The position numbers and the translations under genes are program-made. Shown here piece by piece: positions 50,405-59,290 of a stretch of DNA of 64,000 nt. Origin of the DNA: Chitinimonas_A lacunae (GTDB lineage: Bacteria > Pseudomonadota > Gammaproteobacteria > Burkholderiales > Chitinimonadaceae); NCBI RefSeq assembly GCF_042650885.1, contig NZ_JBHSBU010000001.1, positions 3,720,001 through 3,784,000 of the forward strand, given 5' to 3'. Every line of letters starts with the position of its first letter. Position 1 is the stretch's first letter. Under the pieces are notes generated by a model that saw only the letters and a list, made by a program, of their open reading frames with translations, did no database searches and was not told where the DNA came from.

Positions 50405-52411
50405 CTAGCCCTTGCTGTCGGTACGGAAGCGTCTGACCATTTCTTGCAGGCTTTCCGACTGCCGTTTGAGGTCGTCCACGGCCTTTTGCACCGCCTCGAT
50501 CGAGCTGTGGTTGTCCTGGGCCATGATGCTGATGGTTTCCACGTTGCGGGCGATTTCGTTGGTGGCGGCAGATTGCTCCTCGGTGGCGCTGGCGATGGTG
50601 ACGACTTCATCCACCATGGCCGAGACATTGCTGCGGATGGCGGCAATCGCCTCGGCCGCGCCGCGCGATTGCGAGACACCGCGATCGACCTGTTCCACCG
50701 CAGCATGGACGCCATCGACCGCAGCCCGGGTTTCACCCTGGATGGCGGCGATGGTCTGGCCGATCTCGCTGGTGGCGCTGGTGGTGCGTTCGGCGAGCTT
50801 GCGTACCTCGTCGGCCACCACCGCAAAGCCCCGTCCCATCTCGCCGGCGCGGGCGGCCTCGATGGCGGCGTTCAGCGCCAGCAGATTGGTCTGGTCGGCA
50901 ATTTCCTTGATGGTATTGGCTACCTGACCGATATCGCGCGAACGGCTGTTGAGCCCTTCCATCATGCTGGTGAGCCGGTGCATGGTGGCGTTGATCTGGC
51001 TGATTTCCTCGGCGGTGCGATCGACCTGGGAAGCGGCCGTCGCCACCAGTTCATCGGTATGGCTGGCCTTGTTGCCGGCCGTCTGGGCATTGCCGGCGAT
51101 ATGGTCGATGCTGACCGTGACCTGTTCGGTTGCCGCGGCCGTGGCACTGGCTGCGTCGGCCTGGCGGGACGAGCGGTCCGTTACCTTATGCCCCAGCTTC
51201 TCCAGCTCGTCCGCTGCCGCATCGACGCCTTGCGCCTCGTGCTTGATCGATACCACCAGATCATGAATCCGGCTGACAAAGCGGTTGAAGGCATCGGAAA
51301 TGCTGCCAATCTCGTCTTGCGACAGCACCGGCAAGCGGTGGGTCAGATCGCCCTCGCCCGAGGCCAGTTCGTCCATGGTGCGGGACAGCCGTTTGAGCGG
51401 CCGGGTGATACGCAGCAGCAGAGGCACCAGCACCAGCGCAAGCAGGCCAAGCCCCAGGGCGCTGACGCCGATAATCACCAGCACCAGCCGATGGGCGCTG
51501 GCCATCACCCGATCGAGCGGTGCGGCGACCAGCAATCCCCACGATTGGGCGGCCGGGCCGATCCGTACCGGTTTGACGAAATACAGGTATTGGCCGTCTT
51601 CGTAGGCGTAGGGCTTACCCGAGGCCACTGAAGCGAGCACGGCCTTTGGCAGGTCGTCGACGGGCTTGCCGAGCTTCTTGGTATCGGCATGGGTCACATA
51701 GACCCCGCCGTTTGACAGCAGCCGCACATAACCCGTCTCGTAGGGCCGCACATCGGACAGCATGTCTTGCAGCCCCGCCAGCAGATAGTCGGCCGTGGCG
51801 ACCCCGAGCGTCTTGCCCTCATGGATGATGGGCAGGGTCAGGGTGGTCATGGCGGTGTCCTTGCCCAGCATCTGGTACAGATAAGGCTCGGTCACGAAAG
51901 GCTGGCCGGTCTTGAGTGGCTGGTAATACCAGTCGTTGCCTTCCTCTTTCTCATACCCCACCGTGACTTCGCCCTTGATGCTGCCGCTGCCGCGGTTCCA
52001 CCAGATCAGGAAGCGGCCGGTGGCGTCGTGCATGTCGCGGCCGGCAAAGGCGGCGTCGTTGTTGTCAAAGCCGTTGGGTTCCCAGTAGGTCGAAGTGCCA
52101 AGCAGTTGCGGATTGTCTTCGAGCTGGCGGATGGCAATCCGATTGGCCAGCTCGCGGTCGGTGAGATTCTGTTGCTTGAGTGCCAGTACGGCCTGTCGCA
52201 GTGCGCGCACGGCGGCGAAGGAGCGGTCGAATTCGGTTTCGAGGCGGCTGGCGTAGAGGTCGGCGAATTGGCTGGCGCGGGCGCGGCCTTCCTGTTCGGC
52301 GGTCTGGCGGGCCAGCGAGGCGGTGGTCAGTGCCGCCACCAGAAAGGCAATACCGGCTACCCCAAGCACATAGGCCATGACCCGGACGGTTAGACTGCTG
52401 CGCTTTCGCAT
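50405..52411 (-). CDS. Methyl-accepting chemotaxis protein with dCache sensor
   Basis: 668 residues. First membrane segment at about 10-32, a periplasmic double-Cache region (about 40-275; NPQLLGTSTYWEPNGFDNND in the first part, MTTLTLPIIHEGKTLGVATA in the second), a second membrane segment (about 285-310), a HAMP domain and a cytoplasmic signalling domain. The hairpin tip reads EIADQTNLLALNAAIEAARA, then GRGFAVVADEVRKLAERT. It couples to CheA/CheW to bias flagellar or pilus movement; dCache ligands are often amino acids or organic acids. The C terminus lacks a CheR-binding pentapeptide. It stands alone. Confidence 0.95.
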   Translation of the reverse strand: MRKRSSLTVRVMAYVLGVAGIAFLVAALTTASLARQTAEQEGRARASQFADLYASRLETEFDRSFAAVRALRQAVLALKQQNLTDRELANRIAIRQLEDNPQLLGTSTYWEPNGFDNNDAAFAGRDMHDATGRFLIWWNRGSGSIKGEVTVGYEKEEGNDWYYQPLKTGQPFVTEPYLYQMLGKDTAMTTLTLPIIHEGKTLGVATADYLLAGLQDMLSDVRPYETGYVRLLSNGGVYVTHADTKKLGKPVDDLPKAVLASVASGKPYAYEDGQYLYFVKPVRIGPAAQSWGLLVAAPLDRVMASAHRLVLVIIGVSALGLGLLALVLVPLLLRITRPLKRLSRTMDELASGEGDLTHRLPVLSQDEIGSISDAFNRFVSRIHDLVVSIKHEAQGVDAAADELEKLGHKVTDRSSRQADAASATAAATEQVTVSIDHIAGNAQTAGNKASHTDELVATAASQVDRTAEEISQINATMHRLTSMMEGLNSRSRDIGQVANTIKEIADQTNLLALNAAIEAARAGEMGRGFAVVADEVRKLAERTTSATSEIGQTIAAIQGETRAAVDGVHAAVEQVDRGVSQSRGAAEAIAAIRSNVSAMVDEVVTIASATEEQSAATNEIARNVETISIMAQDNHSSIEAVQKAVDDLKRQSESLQEMVRRFRTDSKG

Positions 52412-52554
52412 GATGGCTCCTCAATGCAATACGCCAAGACTGAGCAATAGTCTGCTTCAATCCAATAGTGCTATCCCAATATCGAACCTGATCGGAGCCA
52501 GGTCAACTTCGCTTTGTGGCTGAGCTGACCCAGATCAATTGATTGATCGAATGT

Positions 52555-54360
52555 TCAATTTCCAGGGGTTTCCGGCTGCGGTGGCGGGTTTTCGCGGCGG
52601 CGTTCGTCGCGCCGATCCGATTCGAACAGGCCTTCCAGTTCCTGCAAGGCATCGCGCGTGGTCTGGAGCAACTGGACCTCGTCGTGGAATACCGCCTGCT
52701 GCTTGGTCAGCAGCGCTTCATCATGACGGCGGAAGGCCGCCGTTGCCGCCGCGGCACGCTGTGGGTCGAGGCCCAGCCCGCACAGCACATGGCCGGCCAG
52801 ATCGAGGCTGGCCAGGAAAGTCTCCCGCTCGGCCACTTCCACCCCCAGATCGATCAGCCGGTAATAGTGAAAACGGTTACGGGCGCGGGCATACACCTTG
52901 ACCTGCGGGAAATGGCGTCGCACCAGCTCAGCAGTCTTGAGCGAAGTCTCGATATGGTCGATGGCCAGCACGAACACCTCTGCATGTTCCGTTCCCGCCG
53001 CGCGCAGCAGATCGAGTCGCGAGGCGTCGCCGTAGTAGACCTTATTGCCAAAGCGACGCACGAAATCGACCTGTTCGGGACTGGCGTCGAGCACGGTGGC
53101 GCCGAGGCCCTGGGCATGCAGCAGACGCACCACGATCTGGCCGAAACGGCCAAAACCTGCCACCACCACGCGCGGATGAGATTCGGCAATCGTGTCGAAG
53201 GCCCGCTCGGCCTGTGCTTCGAGCCGTGGCACCAGCCATTTTTCGTGCGCCAGCACCAGCAGCGGCGTCAGGGCCATCGACAGCGTCACGGCCATGGTGA
53301 GCAGATCGGCATGGGCCGGGCCGATCAGCCGGTAATCGGTCGCCACCGCAAACAGCACAAAGGCAAATTCCCCCCCTTGCGCCAGAAACACCGCAAGCCG
53401 CCGTGCCGAGCGCTCGTCGAGGCCGGCGCTGCGACCGATCACATACAGCGCAATCGCCTTGATTGCCATCAGTCCGACTGCCACGCCAAGCACCACCAGA
53501 GGCCGCTCCAGCAGTACCCCCAGATTGGCCGACATCCCGACGGCCACAAAGAACAGCCCCAGCAGCACGCCTTTGAACGGCTCGATACTGGCTTCGATCT
53601 CGTGTCGGTACTCCGACTCGGCCAGCAGCACCCCGGCCAGGAAAGCACCCAGTGACAGGCTGAGTCCTACTGCCTGCATCGCCCAGGCCATGCCGGTGAC
53701 GACCAGCAGCGCGGCCATGGTGAAAATTTCCTGACTACCGGCCTCGGCTACCCGCTTGAGTGCTGGTCGCAACAGCCAATGACCCGCCAATACCGTGCCG
53801 ATGACTACCGTCGCCGCGACCCACCAGGGCGGCCCTGAACGGGCGCCGGCGTCAGGCGCAATGACCGGCAGGAGCGCCAGCAAGGGAATGACCGCCAGAT
53901 CCTGAAACAGCAAGACGGAAAACGCATCACGGCCGTGCCGGGTGGCCATCTGGTTCTTTTCGGTCAGCATCTGCAAGACAAAGGCAGTCGAGGATAGCGC
54001 CAGCACCAGCCCGACCACCCCCGCCGACAAGGGCGACATTCCGAGCCAAGCCGCCAGCAAGGCAAGCGGCACCGCTGACAACAGCACCTGCGCGCCACCC
54101 AGGCCAAACACCGCCCGGCGCAATACCCATAGCCGCGCCGGTTGCAGTTCCAGCCCGATCACGAACAACAGCAGCACCACACCAAATTCGGTCACATGCA
54201 AAATCGCCTCTGGCGCTTCGATCAGCTTGGCTCCCCACGGACCGATCGCCACGCCAGCCGCCAGATAACCCAACACCGAGGCCAACCCGAAACGCTTGAA
54301 CAAGGGAACGGCGATCACCGCCGCGGCCAGCAATACCACCGATTGCGACAACAGGGACAT
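52555..54360 (-). CDS. Kef-type CPA2 cation/proton antiporter with TrkA-N domain
   Basis: About 601 residues. Twelve or so membrane segments (about 1-385) of the CPA2 exchanger family start with VLGYLAAGVAIGPWG; a TrkA-N/RCK domain (about 400-520) has RVVVAGFGRFGQIVVRLL and binds NAD(H). This is the layout of KefB/KefC glutathione-gated K+ efflux systems, which acidify the cytoplasm during electrophile stress. No KefF/KefG partner is beside it. Start ATG 54360 is used; an open extension to 54405 has no membrane character. The GST, VOC and DeoR genes nearby could belong to the same electrophile theme (inference). Confidence 0.9.
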   Translation of the reverse strand: MSLLSQSVVLLAAAVIAVPLFKRFGLASVLGYLAAGVAIGPWGAKLIEAPEAILHVTEFGVVLLLFVIGLELQPARLWVLRRAVFGLGGAQVLLSAVPLALLAAWLGMSPLSAGVVGLVLALSSTAFVLQMLTEKNQMATRHGRDAFSVLLFQDLAVIPLLALLPVIAPDAGARSGPPWWVAATVVIGTVLAGHWLLRPALKRVAEAGSQEIFTMAALLVVTGMAWAMQAVGLSLSLGAFLAGVLLAESEYRHEIEASIEPFKGVLLGLFFVAVGMSANLGVLLERPLVVLGVAVGLMAIKAIALYVIGRSAGLDERSARRLAVFLAQGGEFAFVLFAVATDYRLIGPAHADLLTMAVTLSMALTPLLVLAHEKWLVPRLEAQAERAFDTIAESHPRVVVAGFGRFGQIVVRLLHAQGLGATVLDASPEQVDFVRRFGNKVYYGDASRLDLLRAAGTEHAEVFVLAIDHIETSLKTAELVRRHFPQVKVYARARNRFHYYRLIDLGVEVAERETFLASLDLAGHVLCGLGLDPQRAAAATAAFRRHDEALLTKQQAVFHDEVQLLQTTRDALQELEGLFESDRRDERRRENPPPQPETPGN

Positions 54361-54719
54361 GGAGAAACCTTTTCCGGCCGGCACACGCCGGCGATGCGGA
54401 AACATAGCACGTCAGTTGGCGTTCTGTTGGAAGGCCGGGGATGAGGGAAGAGGCGGATGGAAACTAAGCGGACAGATGGCTGCAAGATCAGTAGCCATGC
54501 TGGAGTGAAAATAAAGAGGTGTTTTTCAGGCGGCGGAGATTGAGGAGGAGGCTGGACGATGGGGACAGGTGGGTGTGCGGGAGCGTGCCGGGTGTCTTCA
54601 GCGTTGGCTTTGGAAAGAAATGGAAATTAAAGAGACATTTAAGCGCAAATATAGGAGACAAAAATATACAAAAATAAACATTTACGGCTCTCGCCTAAAC
54701 AACCCATCCCCTTGCCGCG
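54361..54719. other. Intergenic region
   Basis: About 360 bases between the starting end of the antiporter gene and the 3' end of the VOC gene. AT-rich in the last 120 bases. It should include the antiporter promoter; no other signal was recognised. Confidence 0.4.
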
Positions 54720-55103
54720 CTACAAGGTGATCTCCAGACAATTCCCTTCCGGATCGAGCAGACAGCTTTCGAAATAGCCGTCGCCAGTCAGCCTGGGCGG
54801 TGACAGCAGCTCGCAGCCGGCAGCGGCCAACCGTTCGGTCAGCCGTTCGACTTCAAGCGCCGTCCCGGCAGAGAAAGCCAGATGGGCTAGACCACGTCGT
54901 TCTGCCTGCATCGGGGCGTCGGCCCGGTCGGGCCGGTGCATCAGTTCGAGCCGGGCGCCATCATCGAAATACAGGAAGTAGGAGGAAAAGCCGGTCTTGT
55001 CGTTGTGGTAGCGCGTACTGGCGGCGCCTCGGAAATGACGGCAGTAGAAATCCTTCATGGCTTCGAGGTCGGCAACCCAGACGGCGACGTGTTCGATACG
55101 CAT
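54720..55103 (-). CDS. VOC/glyoxalase-family protein
   Basis: 127 residues with two beta-alpha-beta-beta-beta units: IEHVAVWVADLEAMKDFY at the start, then GLAHLAFSAG, and LLDPEGNCLEITL at the end. The metal-ligand His and Glu of glyoxalase-type enzymes are visible (IEHVAVW, LEITL). It may act on methylglyoxal-type or other electrophiles; the reaction is not predictable. Single gene, divergent from the DeoR gene. Confidence 0.88.
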   Translation of the reverse strand: MRIEHVAVWVADLEAMKDFYCRHFRGAASTRYHNDKTGFSSYFLYFDDGARLELMHRPDRADAPMQAERRGLAHLAFSAGTALEVERLTERLAAAGCELLSPPRLTGDGYFESCLLDPEGNCLEITL

Positions 55104-55246
55104 GGCAAGTGGTCATACCGGAAATGATGCAGCTTATCATGCCATGTTTTGCATGTTTGTGCGTGATTTATCCGGTATGTGTCGGTTGGTGAGTGGAAAA
55201 ACGCACAGTCAGGCGAAAAGCTGCAAGGGCGGCTATACTGGCAGTC

Positions 55247-55987
55247 ATGTTTGCCGAGGAGCGCCGTCAACATATCCTCGCTGCCCTGACGCGAGACGGC
55301 CGCGTCGAAGTGGCGGCGCTGGCCGAGCGTTTTGCCGTGTCGGAAGATACGGTCAGACGCGATCTCAACACCCTGGCCGAGCAGGGTTTTCTGCAAAAGA
55401 CCCACGGCGGTGCGGTCGCGCTGGCCACTGCACGCATGGACTGGCAGTCGCGCCGCTCGGTACTGACCGAGGCCAAGGCCAGAATCGGCACGGCGGCGGC
55501 CGAACTGGTCGAGCCGCACCAGACCTTATTCGTCGATGCCGGCTTGACCACTCTGGAATTCGTGCGGGCGCTGCAAGTGCGGCCGCTGCGCATCGTCACC
55601 AATTCGCTCGATGTGGCACAGGTGCTGGCCGACGACGGTGAAGTGCAACTGGTGCTGAGCGGCGGCGAATGGTTCGGCCGCGAACGCCATCTGAGCGGTC
55701 CGGCAGCCCTGGCGACCGTACGGGCACACCGGGCCGATCTGGCGATCCTGGGTGCCTGCGCCGTTCACCCCACCCTTGGCGTCACCGCCACCCATCCCGG
55801 CGACGCCGAAGTAAAACGCGCCATGTTCGACGGTGCCGCCCGCCGTGTCCTGCTGGCCGACCGAGGCAAATTCGACCAGGTCGCACCCAACTTCGTGGCC
55901 AGGCTCGATGCGTTCGACCTGCTGATTACCGATGCCCCACCGCCTGATCTTGGACCGGCGGCGCCGTCGGTGAAGTTGGCAGAGTGA
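55247..55987 (+). CDS. DeoR-family transcriptional regulator
   Basis: 246 residues. The N-terminal helix-turn-helix has VAALAERFAVSEDTVRRDLN; the C-terminal sugar-phosphate-binding domain has FVDAGLTTLEFVRAL, IVTNSLDVAQVL and LLADRGKFDQVAPNFVA. DeoR proteins repress sugar or nucleoside genes until a phosphorylated sugar binds. ATG 55247 is the family-like start (MFAEERRQHIL); an open extension to 55193 is less likely. No sugar genes lie beside it, so its target is elsewhere or unrecognised. Confidence 0.92.
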   Translation: MFAEERRQHILAALTRDGRVEVAALAERFAVSEDTVRRDLNTLAEQGFLQKTHGGAVALATARMDWQSRRSVLTEAKARIGTAAAELVEPHQTLFVDAGLTTLEFVRALQVRPLRIVTNSLDVAQVLADDGEVQLVLSGGEWFGRERHLSGPAALATVRAHRADLAILGACAVHPTLGVTATHPGDAEVKRAMFDGAARRVLLADRGKFDQVAPNFVARLDAFDLLITDAPPPDLGPAAPSVKLAE

Positions 55988-56001
55988 GCCGTCTGAAATG
56001 A

Positions 56002-56027
56002 AAAAGCCGACCTCGGGGTCGGCTTTT
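56002..56027. terminator. Bidirectional terminator
   Basis: Perfect 11-bp stem (56002-56012 with 56017-56027) with A run on one side and T run on the other, between convergent genes ending at 55987 and 56044. Confidence 0.9.
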
Positions 56028-56043
56028 CTGGTTTCCCGCGCTA

Positions 56044-56718
56044 TCAGCCTTCGCTGCGCACCGGATTGAGGTAGATCTCCACCCGGCGATTCCGTGCCCG
56101 GCCGCTTTCGCTGCGGTTGTCGGCGATCGGTTCCTTTTCGCCGCGACCGGTGGCCATCAGCCGCTCGGGTGCCACGCTGCGGTTGGCCAGATAGGCTTCG
56201 ACCGCTTCGGCGCGCTTGAACGACAGTTCGCGGTTGACCTGGTCGGCGCCCTGGTCGTCGGTGTGGCCGAGGATGGTGATCTGGGTCTTGCCGTAGGTGT
56301 TGACGCTCTTGGCAATCTTGTCGAGCGTGCCGTAGAAGCCCGGTTTGATCGCCCAGGAGCCGCTGTCGAAGGCAGTTGCGGCCGTCATGGTGACCTTGAT
56401 CGAATGGTCGGCGCGCTTATCGATCTGGATATTGCCGGCACCGACTTCGGGAGCCAGTACCCGGGCCAGATCACGGGCCTGGTTATCCATATAGCTGCCG
56501 ATGGCGGCGCCGGCGAGGCCGCCGCCCACGGCACCGATCAGCGCGCCCTTGCCACGGTTCTTGTGGTTGATCGCCGCTCCCAGCACCGCACCACCGACCG
56601 CGCCGATCACGGCACCCTTCTCGGCCTTGGTGGCCGGGCGGCTGCGGCCGTATTCGTCGGTAGCGCAACCCGCCAGTTGCAGTGCGATCAGCGTCAGTAT
56701 CAGGCCCTGTCGTTTCAT
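56044..56718 (-). CDS. OmpA-like lipoprotein with glycine-zipper domain
   Basis: 224 residues. Lipoprotein signal with lipobox LAGC (LTLIALQLAGCATDEYGRS). A glycine-zipper segment (GAVIGAVGGAVLGAAI, then GALIGAVGGGLAGAAIGSYM) is followed by an OmpA/MotB peptidoglycan-binding domain (about 110-220) with ILGHTDDQGADQVNRELSF and RARNRRVEIYL. It probably anchors the outer membrane to peptidoglycan, similar to YiaD-type proteins. Single gene. Confidence 0.92.
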   Translation of the reverse strand: MKRQGLILTLIALQLAGCATDEYGRSRPATKAEKGAVIGAVGGAVLGAAINHKNRGKGALIGAVGGGLAGAAIGSYMDNQARDLARVLAPEVGAGNIQIDKRADHSIKVTMTAATAFDSGSWAIKPGFYGTLDKIAKSVNTYGKTQITILGHTDDQGADQVNRELSFKRAEAVEAYLANRSVAPERLMATGRGEKEPIADNRSESGRARNRRVEIYLNPVRSEG

Positions 56719-56891
56719 GCCAATGTCCTTATGGAAAGTCGCCGCGATTGTGGAACAAGCCTGCTGACAGCGGCAAGCCGAACTCAGCTATAAATGCTGT
56801 TTTGATCTAAGGAATTTTCTGTAAATTACTTATCGATCTATTTGGCCGGCCCGTACACTGCGTCAACTCCCAGCCTTCGAGGTAGAACGAT

Positions 56892-57890
56892 ATGCGCCGC
56901 TCCCGTCTGGCCGCCCTGTTGGCGGTTGCCCTGTTACCTGCCGCCGCGTGGGCCAATTCCCTGCTCAATGTGTCCTACGACCCGACCCGTGAGCTGTACC
57001 AGGACGTGAACAAGGCATTTGCCCAGCACTGGAAGCAGCGCACCGGACAAGAAGTCGCCATCCGCCAATCGCACGGTGGCTCGGGCAAGCAGGCGCGCTC
57101 GGTGATCGACGGTCTGGAGGCCGATGTGGTGACGCTGGCGCTTGCTTACGATATCGATGAGCTGGCCGAACGGGCCAAGCTGCTGCCGCGCGACTGGCAA
57201 AAGCGGCTGCCGCATAACAGCTCGCCCTATACCTCGACCATCGTGTTCCTGGTCAGAAAAGGCAATCCGAAGCAGATCCGCGACTGGGCCGACCTGGTGC
57301 GGCCGGGCGTGCAGGTGATCACGCCCAACCCCAAGACCTCGGGTGGGGCACGCTGGAACTACCTGGCCGCCTGGGGTTGGGCGCTGAAACAGCCAGGCGC
57401 CACCGAGCAGAAGGCGCGCGATTATGTGAGTCGGGTGTACCGCAATGTGCGGGTGCTCGACACGGGCGCCCGGGCCTCGACCGTCACCTTTGTCGAGCGC
57501 GGCATCGGCGATGTGCTGATCGCCTGGGAAAACGAAGCGTTGTTGTCTATTAAAGAACTCGGACCCGACAAGTTCGATATCGTCGTTCCGTCGTGGTCCA
57601 TCCTGGCCGAACCGCCGGTTGCCGTGGTCGATCGCGTGGTCGATAAAAAAGGCACACGCAAACTCGCCACGGCCTATCTGGAATTCCTGTACAGCTCGCA
57701 AGGCCAGGAACTCGCGGCACAGAACTACTACCGTCCGATCGACCCGCGGATTGCGGAAAAATACGCCCGCCAATTCCCGACCTTGAAACTCTTTACGGTC
57801 GATGAACTGTTCGGCGGCTGGAAAAACGCCCAGAAGACCCATTTCAGCGACGGCGGCCATTTCGACCAGATCTATCAACCGGGCAAGTGA
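56892..57890 (+). CDS. sbp: Sulfate-binding periplasmic protein, copy 1
   Basis: 332 residues of the Sbp/CysP family. Signal peptide LAALLAVALLPAAAWA, then SLLNVSYDPTRELYQDVNKA, the sulfate-contact block QSHGGSGKQARSVIDGLEAD, and LAAWGWALKQPGATEQKA. The partner ABC transporter genes (cysT, cysW, cysA) lie 2.5-6 kb downstream on the same strand, after a peroxiredoxin gene and a second binding protein. About 25 bases separate it from the peroxiredoxin gene, so the two are likely cotranscribed. Sulfate or thiosulfate preference is not decidable from sequence. Confidence 0.93.
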   Translation: MRRSRLAALLAVALLPAAAWANSLLNVSYDPTRELYQDVNKAFAQHWKQRTGQEVAIRQSHGGSGKQARSVIDGLEADVVTLALAYDIDELAERAKLLPRDWQKRLPHNSSPYTSTIVFLVRKGNPKQIRDWADLVRPGVQVITPNPKTSGGARWNYLAAWGWALKQPGATEQKARDYVSRVYRNVRVLDTGARASTVTFVERGIGDVLIAWENEALLSIKELGPDKFDIVVPSWSILAEPPVAVVDRVVDKKGTRKLATAYLEFLYSSQGQELAAQNYYRPIDPRIAEKYARQFPTLKLFTVDELFGGWKNAQKTHFSDGGHFDQIYQPGK

Positions 57891-57915
57891 CCGCCCCTGT
57901 CAGGAGGATAAGCAG

Positions 57916-58554
57916 ATGACTTTGCGCCTAGGCGATATTGCGCCCGACTTCACCCAGGAATCGACCGAGGGACCGATCCGCTTTCACGAGTGGGCTGGCT
58001 CCAACTGGGTGATCCTGTTCTCGCACCCGGCCGATTTCACCCCGGTCTGCACCACCGAACTGGGCCTGACCGCCAAGCTCAAGGACGAACTGGCCAAGCG
58101 TAATGCCAAGGCGCTGGCGGTATCGGTCGATACGCTCGATTCCCACCATAAATGGGTCGGCGATATCGAAGAAACCCAGGGTGTGCGGCTCAACTTCCCG
58201 ATCCTGGCCGATCCGGATCGCAAGGTAGCCACGCTGTACGACATGATCCACCCCAATTCGCTGGCCAATCTGACTGTGCGGACCGTGTTCATCATCGATC
58301 CCGACAAGAAGATCCGCACCACCCTGACCTATCCGGCCAGCACCGGGCGCAATTTCAACGAACTGCTGCGGGTGCTCGACTCGCTGCAACTGACTGATGA
58401 ACACAAGGTGGCAACGCCGGGCAACTGGCAGGACGGCGACGAGGTGGTGATCGTGCCGAGCCTGACCGACGAAGCCGAGATCAAGCGCCGCTTTCCCAAG
58501 GGCTATCGGGCGCTGCGGCCCTATCTGCGGCTGACACCGCAGCCCAACAAATAA
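57916..58554 (+). CDS. 1-Cys peroxiredoxin (Prx6-type)
   Basis: 212 residues. The peroxidatic Cys lies in HPADFTPVCTTELG; the long C-terminal part (about 150-212, with LRVLDSLQLTDEHKVATPGN, and RALRPYLRLT) is the Prx6 extension. It reduces peroxides; the reductant is unknown. It starts after AGGAGG 7 bases upstream. Its position within a sulfate-uptake locus suggests a link between cysteine synthesis and peroxide defence. A terminator follows at 58587. Confidence 0.93.
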   Translation: MTLRLGDIAPDFTQESTEGPIRFHEWAGSNWVILFSHPADFTPVCTTELGLTAKLKDELAKRNAKALAVSVDTLDSHHKWVGDIEETQGVRLNFPILADPDRKVATLYDMIHPNSLANLTVRTVFIIDPDKKIRTTLTYPASTGRNFNELLRVLDSLQLTDEHKVATPGNWQDGDEVVIVPSLTDEAEIKRRFPKGYRALRPYLRLTPQPNK

Positions 58555-58586
58555 GCGGGGCATCGGGATTGGGGATGAAAGACGCT

Positions 58587-58609
58587 GCCCGGCTCTGCCG
58601 GGCTTTTTT
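58587..58609 (+). terminator. Terminator after the peroxiredoxin gene
   Basis: Perfect 7-bp G/C stem (58587-58593 with 58597-58603), 3-base loop and six T bases. It ends 6 bases before the start of the EAL-like gene, which would then need readthrough or leaderless expression. Confidence 0.85.
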
Positions 58610-58615
58610 GCCGGA

Positions 58616-59173
58616 ATGGAACGGTTGATGGGCTTTGACCGCGACTGGCTCACTTCCCGGCTGAGTTCGCTGCCGCGCGAAGCGGTGGCAGGGTTTCCGC
58701 TGGCCTGTGTCGAGGGTGGCGTCGCCGGCCGTTTCTTCAAATGCGAACTGCGCGCCCGTTTCGAACCGGTCCGGCTGGGTACCGAAACCCTCACGCTCGG
58801 CGCCATCGTGGCGCGCGGTCCGGGCGGCATCACTTTCCCGACCGAGCGGCTGTTCCGGCTCGCCAGCGGCGAAGACGGCCTGTTGCGGCTCGACCGGCTA
58901 TGCCGGCTGATCCAGGCGCTCGACCATTTCGTGGTGCTGGGCCGGCAGGATACGCTGGCGCTCGATATCCATCCCCGTCTGTTCGATTACGTCAAAAGCG
59001 GCCATGGCCAGGCGTTTACCCGTCTGTTGCGCCATTTCGAACTGGAGCCGGAACAGTTTCTGTTGATCCTGCCCGACCAGGTCTGGAGCGAGTCGCAGGA
59101 ATCGCCGGTACTGGTCAATTACCGCAGCTTGGGCTTTCGGATCGAGCCGCGCAGCCGGATCGAACGCTTGTGA
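58616..59173 (+). CDS. Degenerate EAL-like protein, short
   Basis: 185 residues (or 181 from ATG 58628). The order of segments follows the first half of an EAL phosphodiesterase domain: FEPVRLGTETLTLGAIVARG for 'QPI...GAEALLRW', then ITFPTERLFRLASGEDGLLR for 'P..FI..AE..GLI', LDIHPRLFDYVKSGHGQAF for 'vNlS...l', and LLRHFELEPEQFLLILPDQV for 'LEiTE'. The catalytic EAL Glu and other metal ligands are absent or changed and the second half is short, so c-di-GMP hydrolysis is unlikely. It may bind a nucleotide or protein partner. It sits between the two sulfate-binding protein genes, right behind a terminator. Confidence 0.6.
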   Translation: MERLMGFDRDWLTSRLSSLPREAVAGFPLACVEGGVAGRFFKCELRARFEPVRLGTETLTLGAIVARGPGGITFPTERLFRLASGEDGLLRLDRLCRLIQALDHFVVLGRQDTLALDIHPRLFDYVKSGHGQAFTRLLRHFELEPEQFLLILPDQVWSESQESPVLVNYRSLGFRIEPRSRIERL

Positions 59174-59290
59174 GTCGTGGCCGGGCTTATATATCCGGAT
59201 AGCCTTAAACCTTCGATTAAATATTCTTTATAGGGCTAAGCCGCCACGGCTATTCTGGCTGCCATTGTTTTGATTCGCGGAGTCCCGTCC

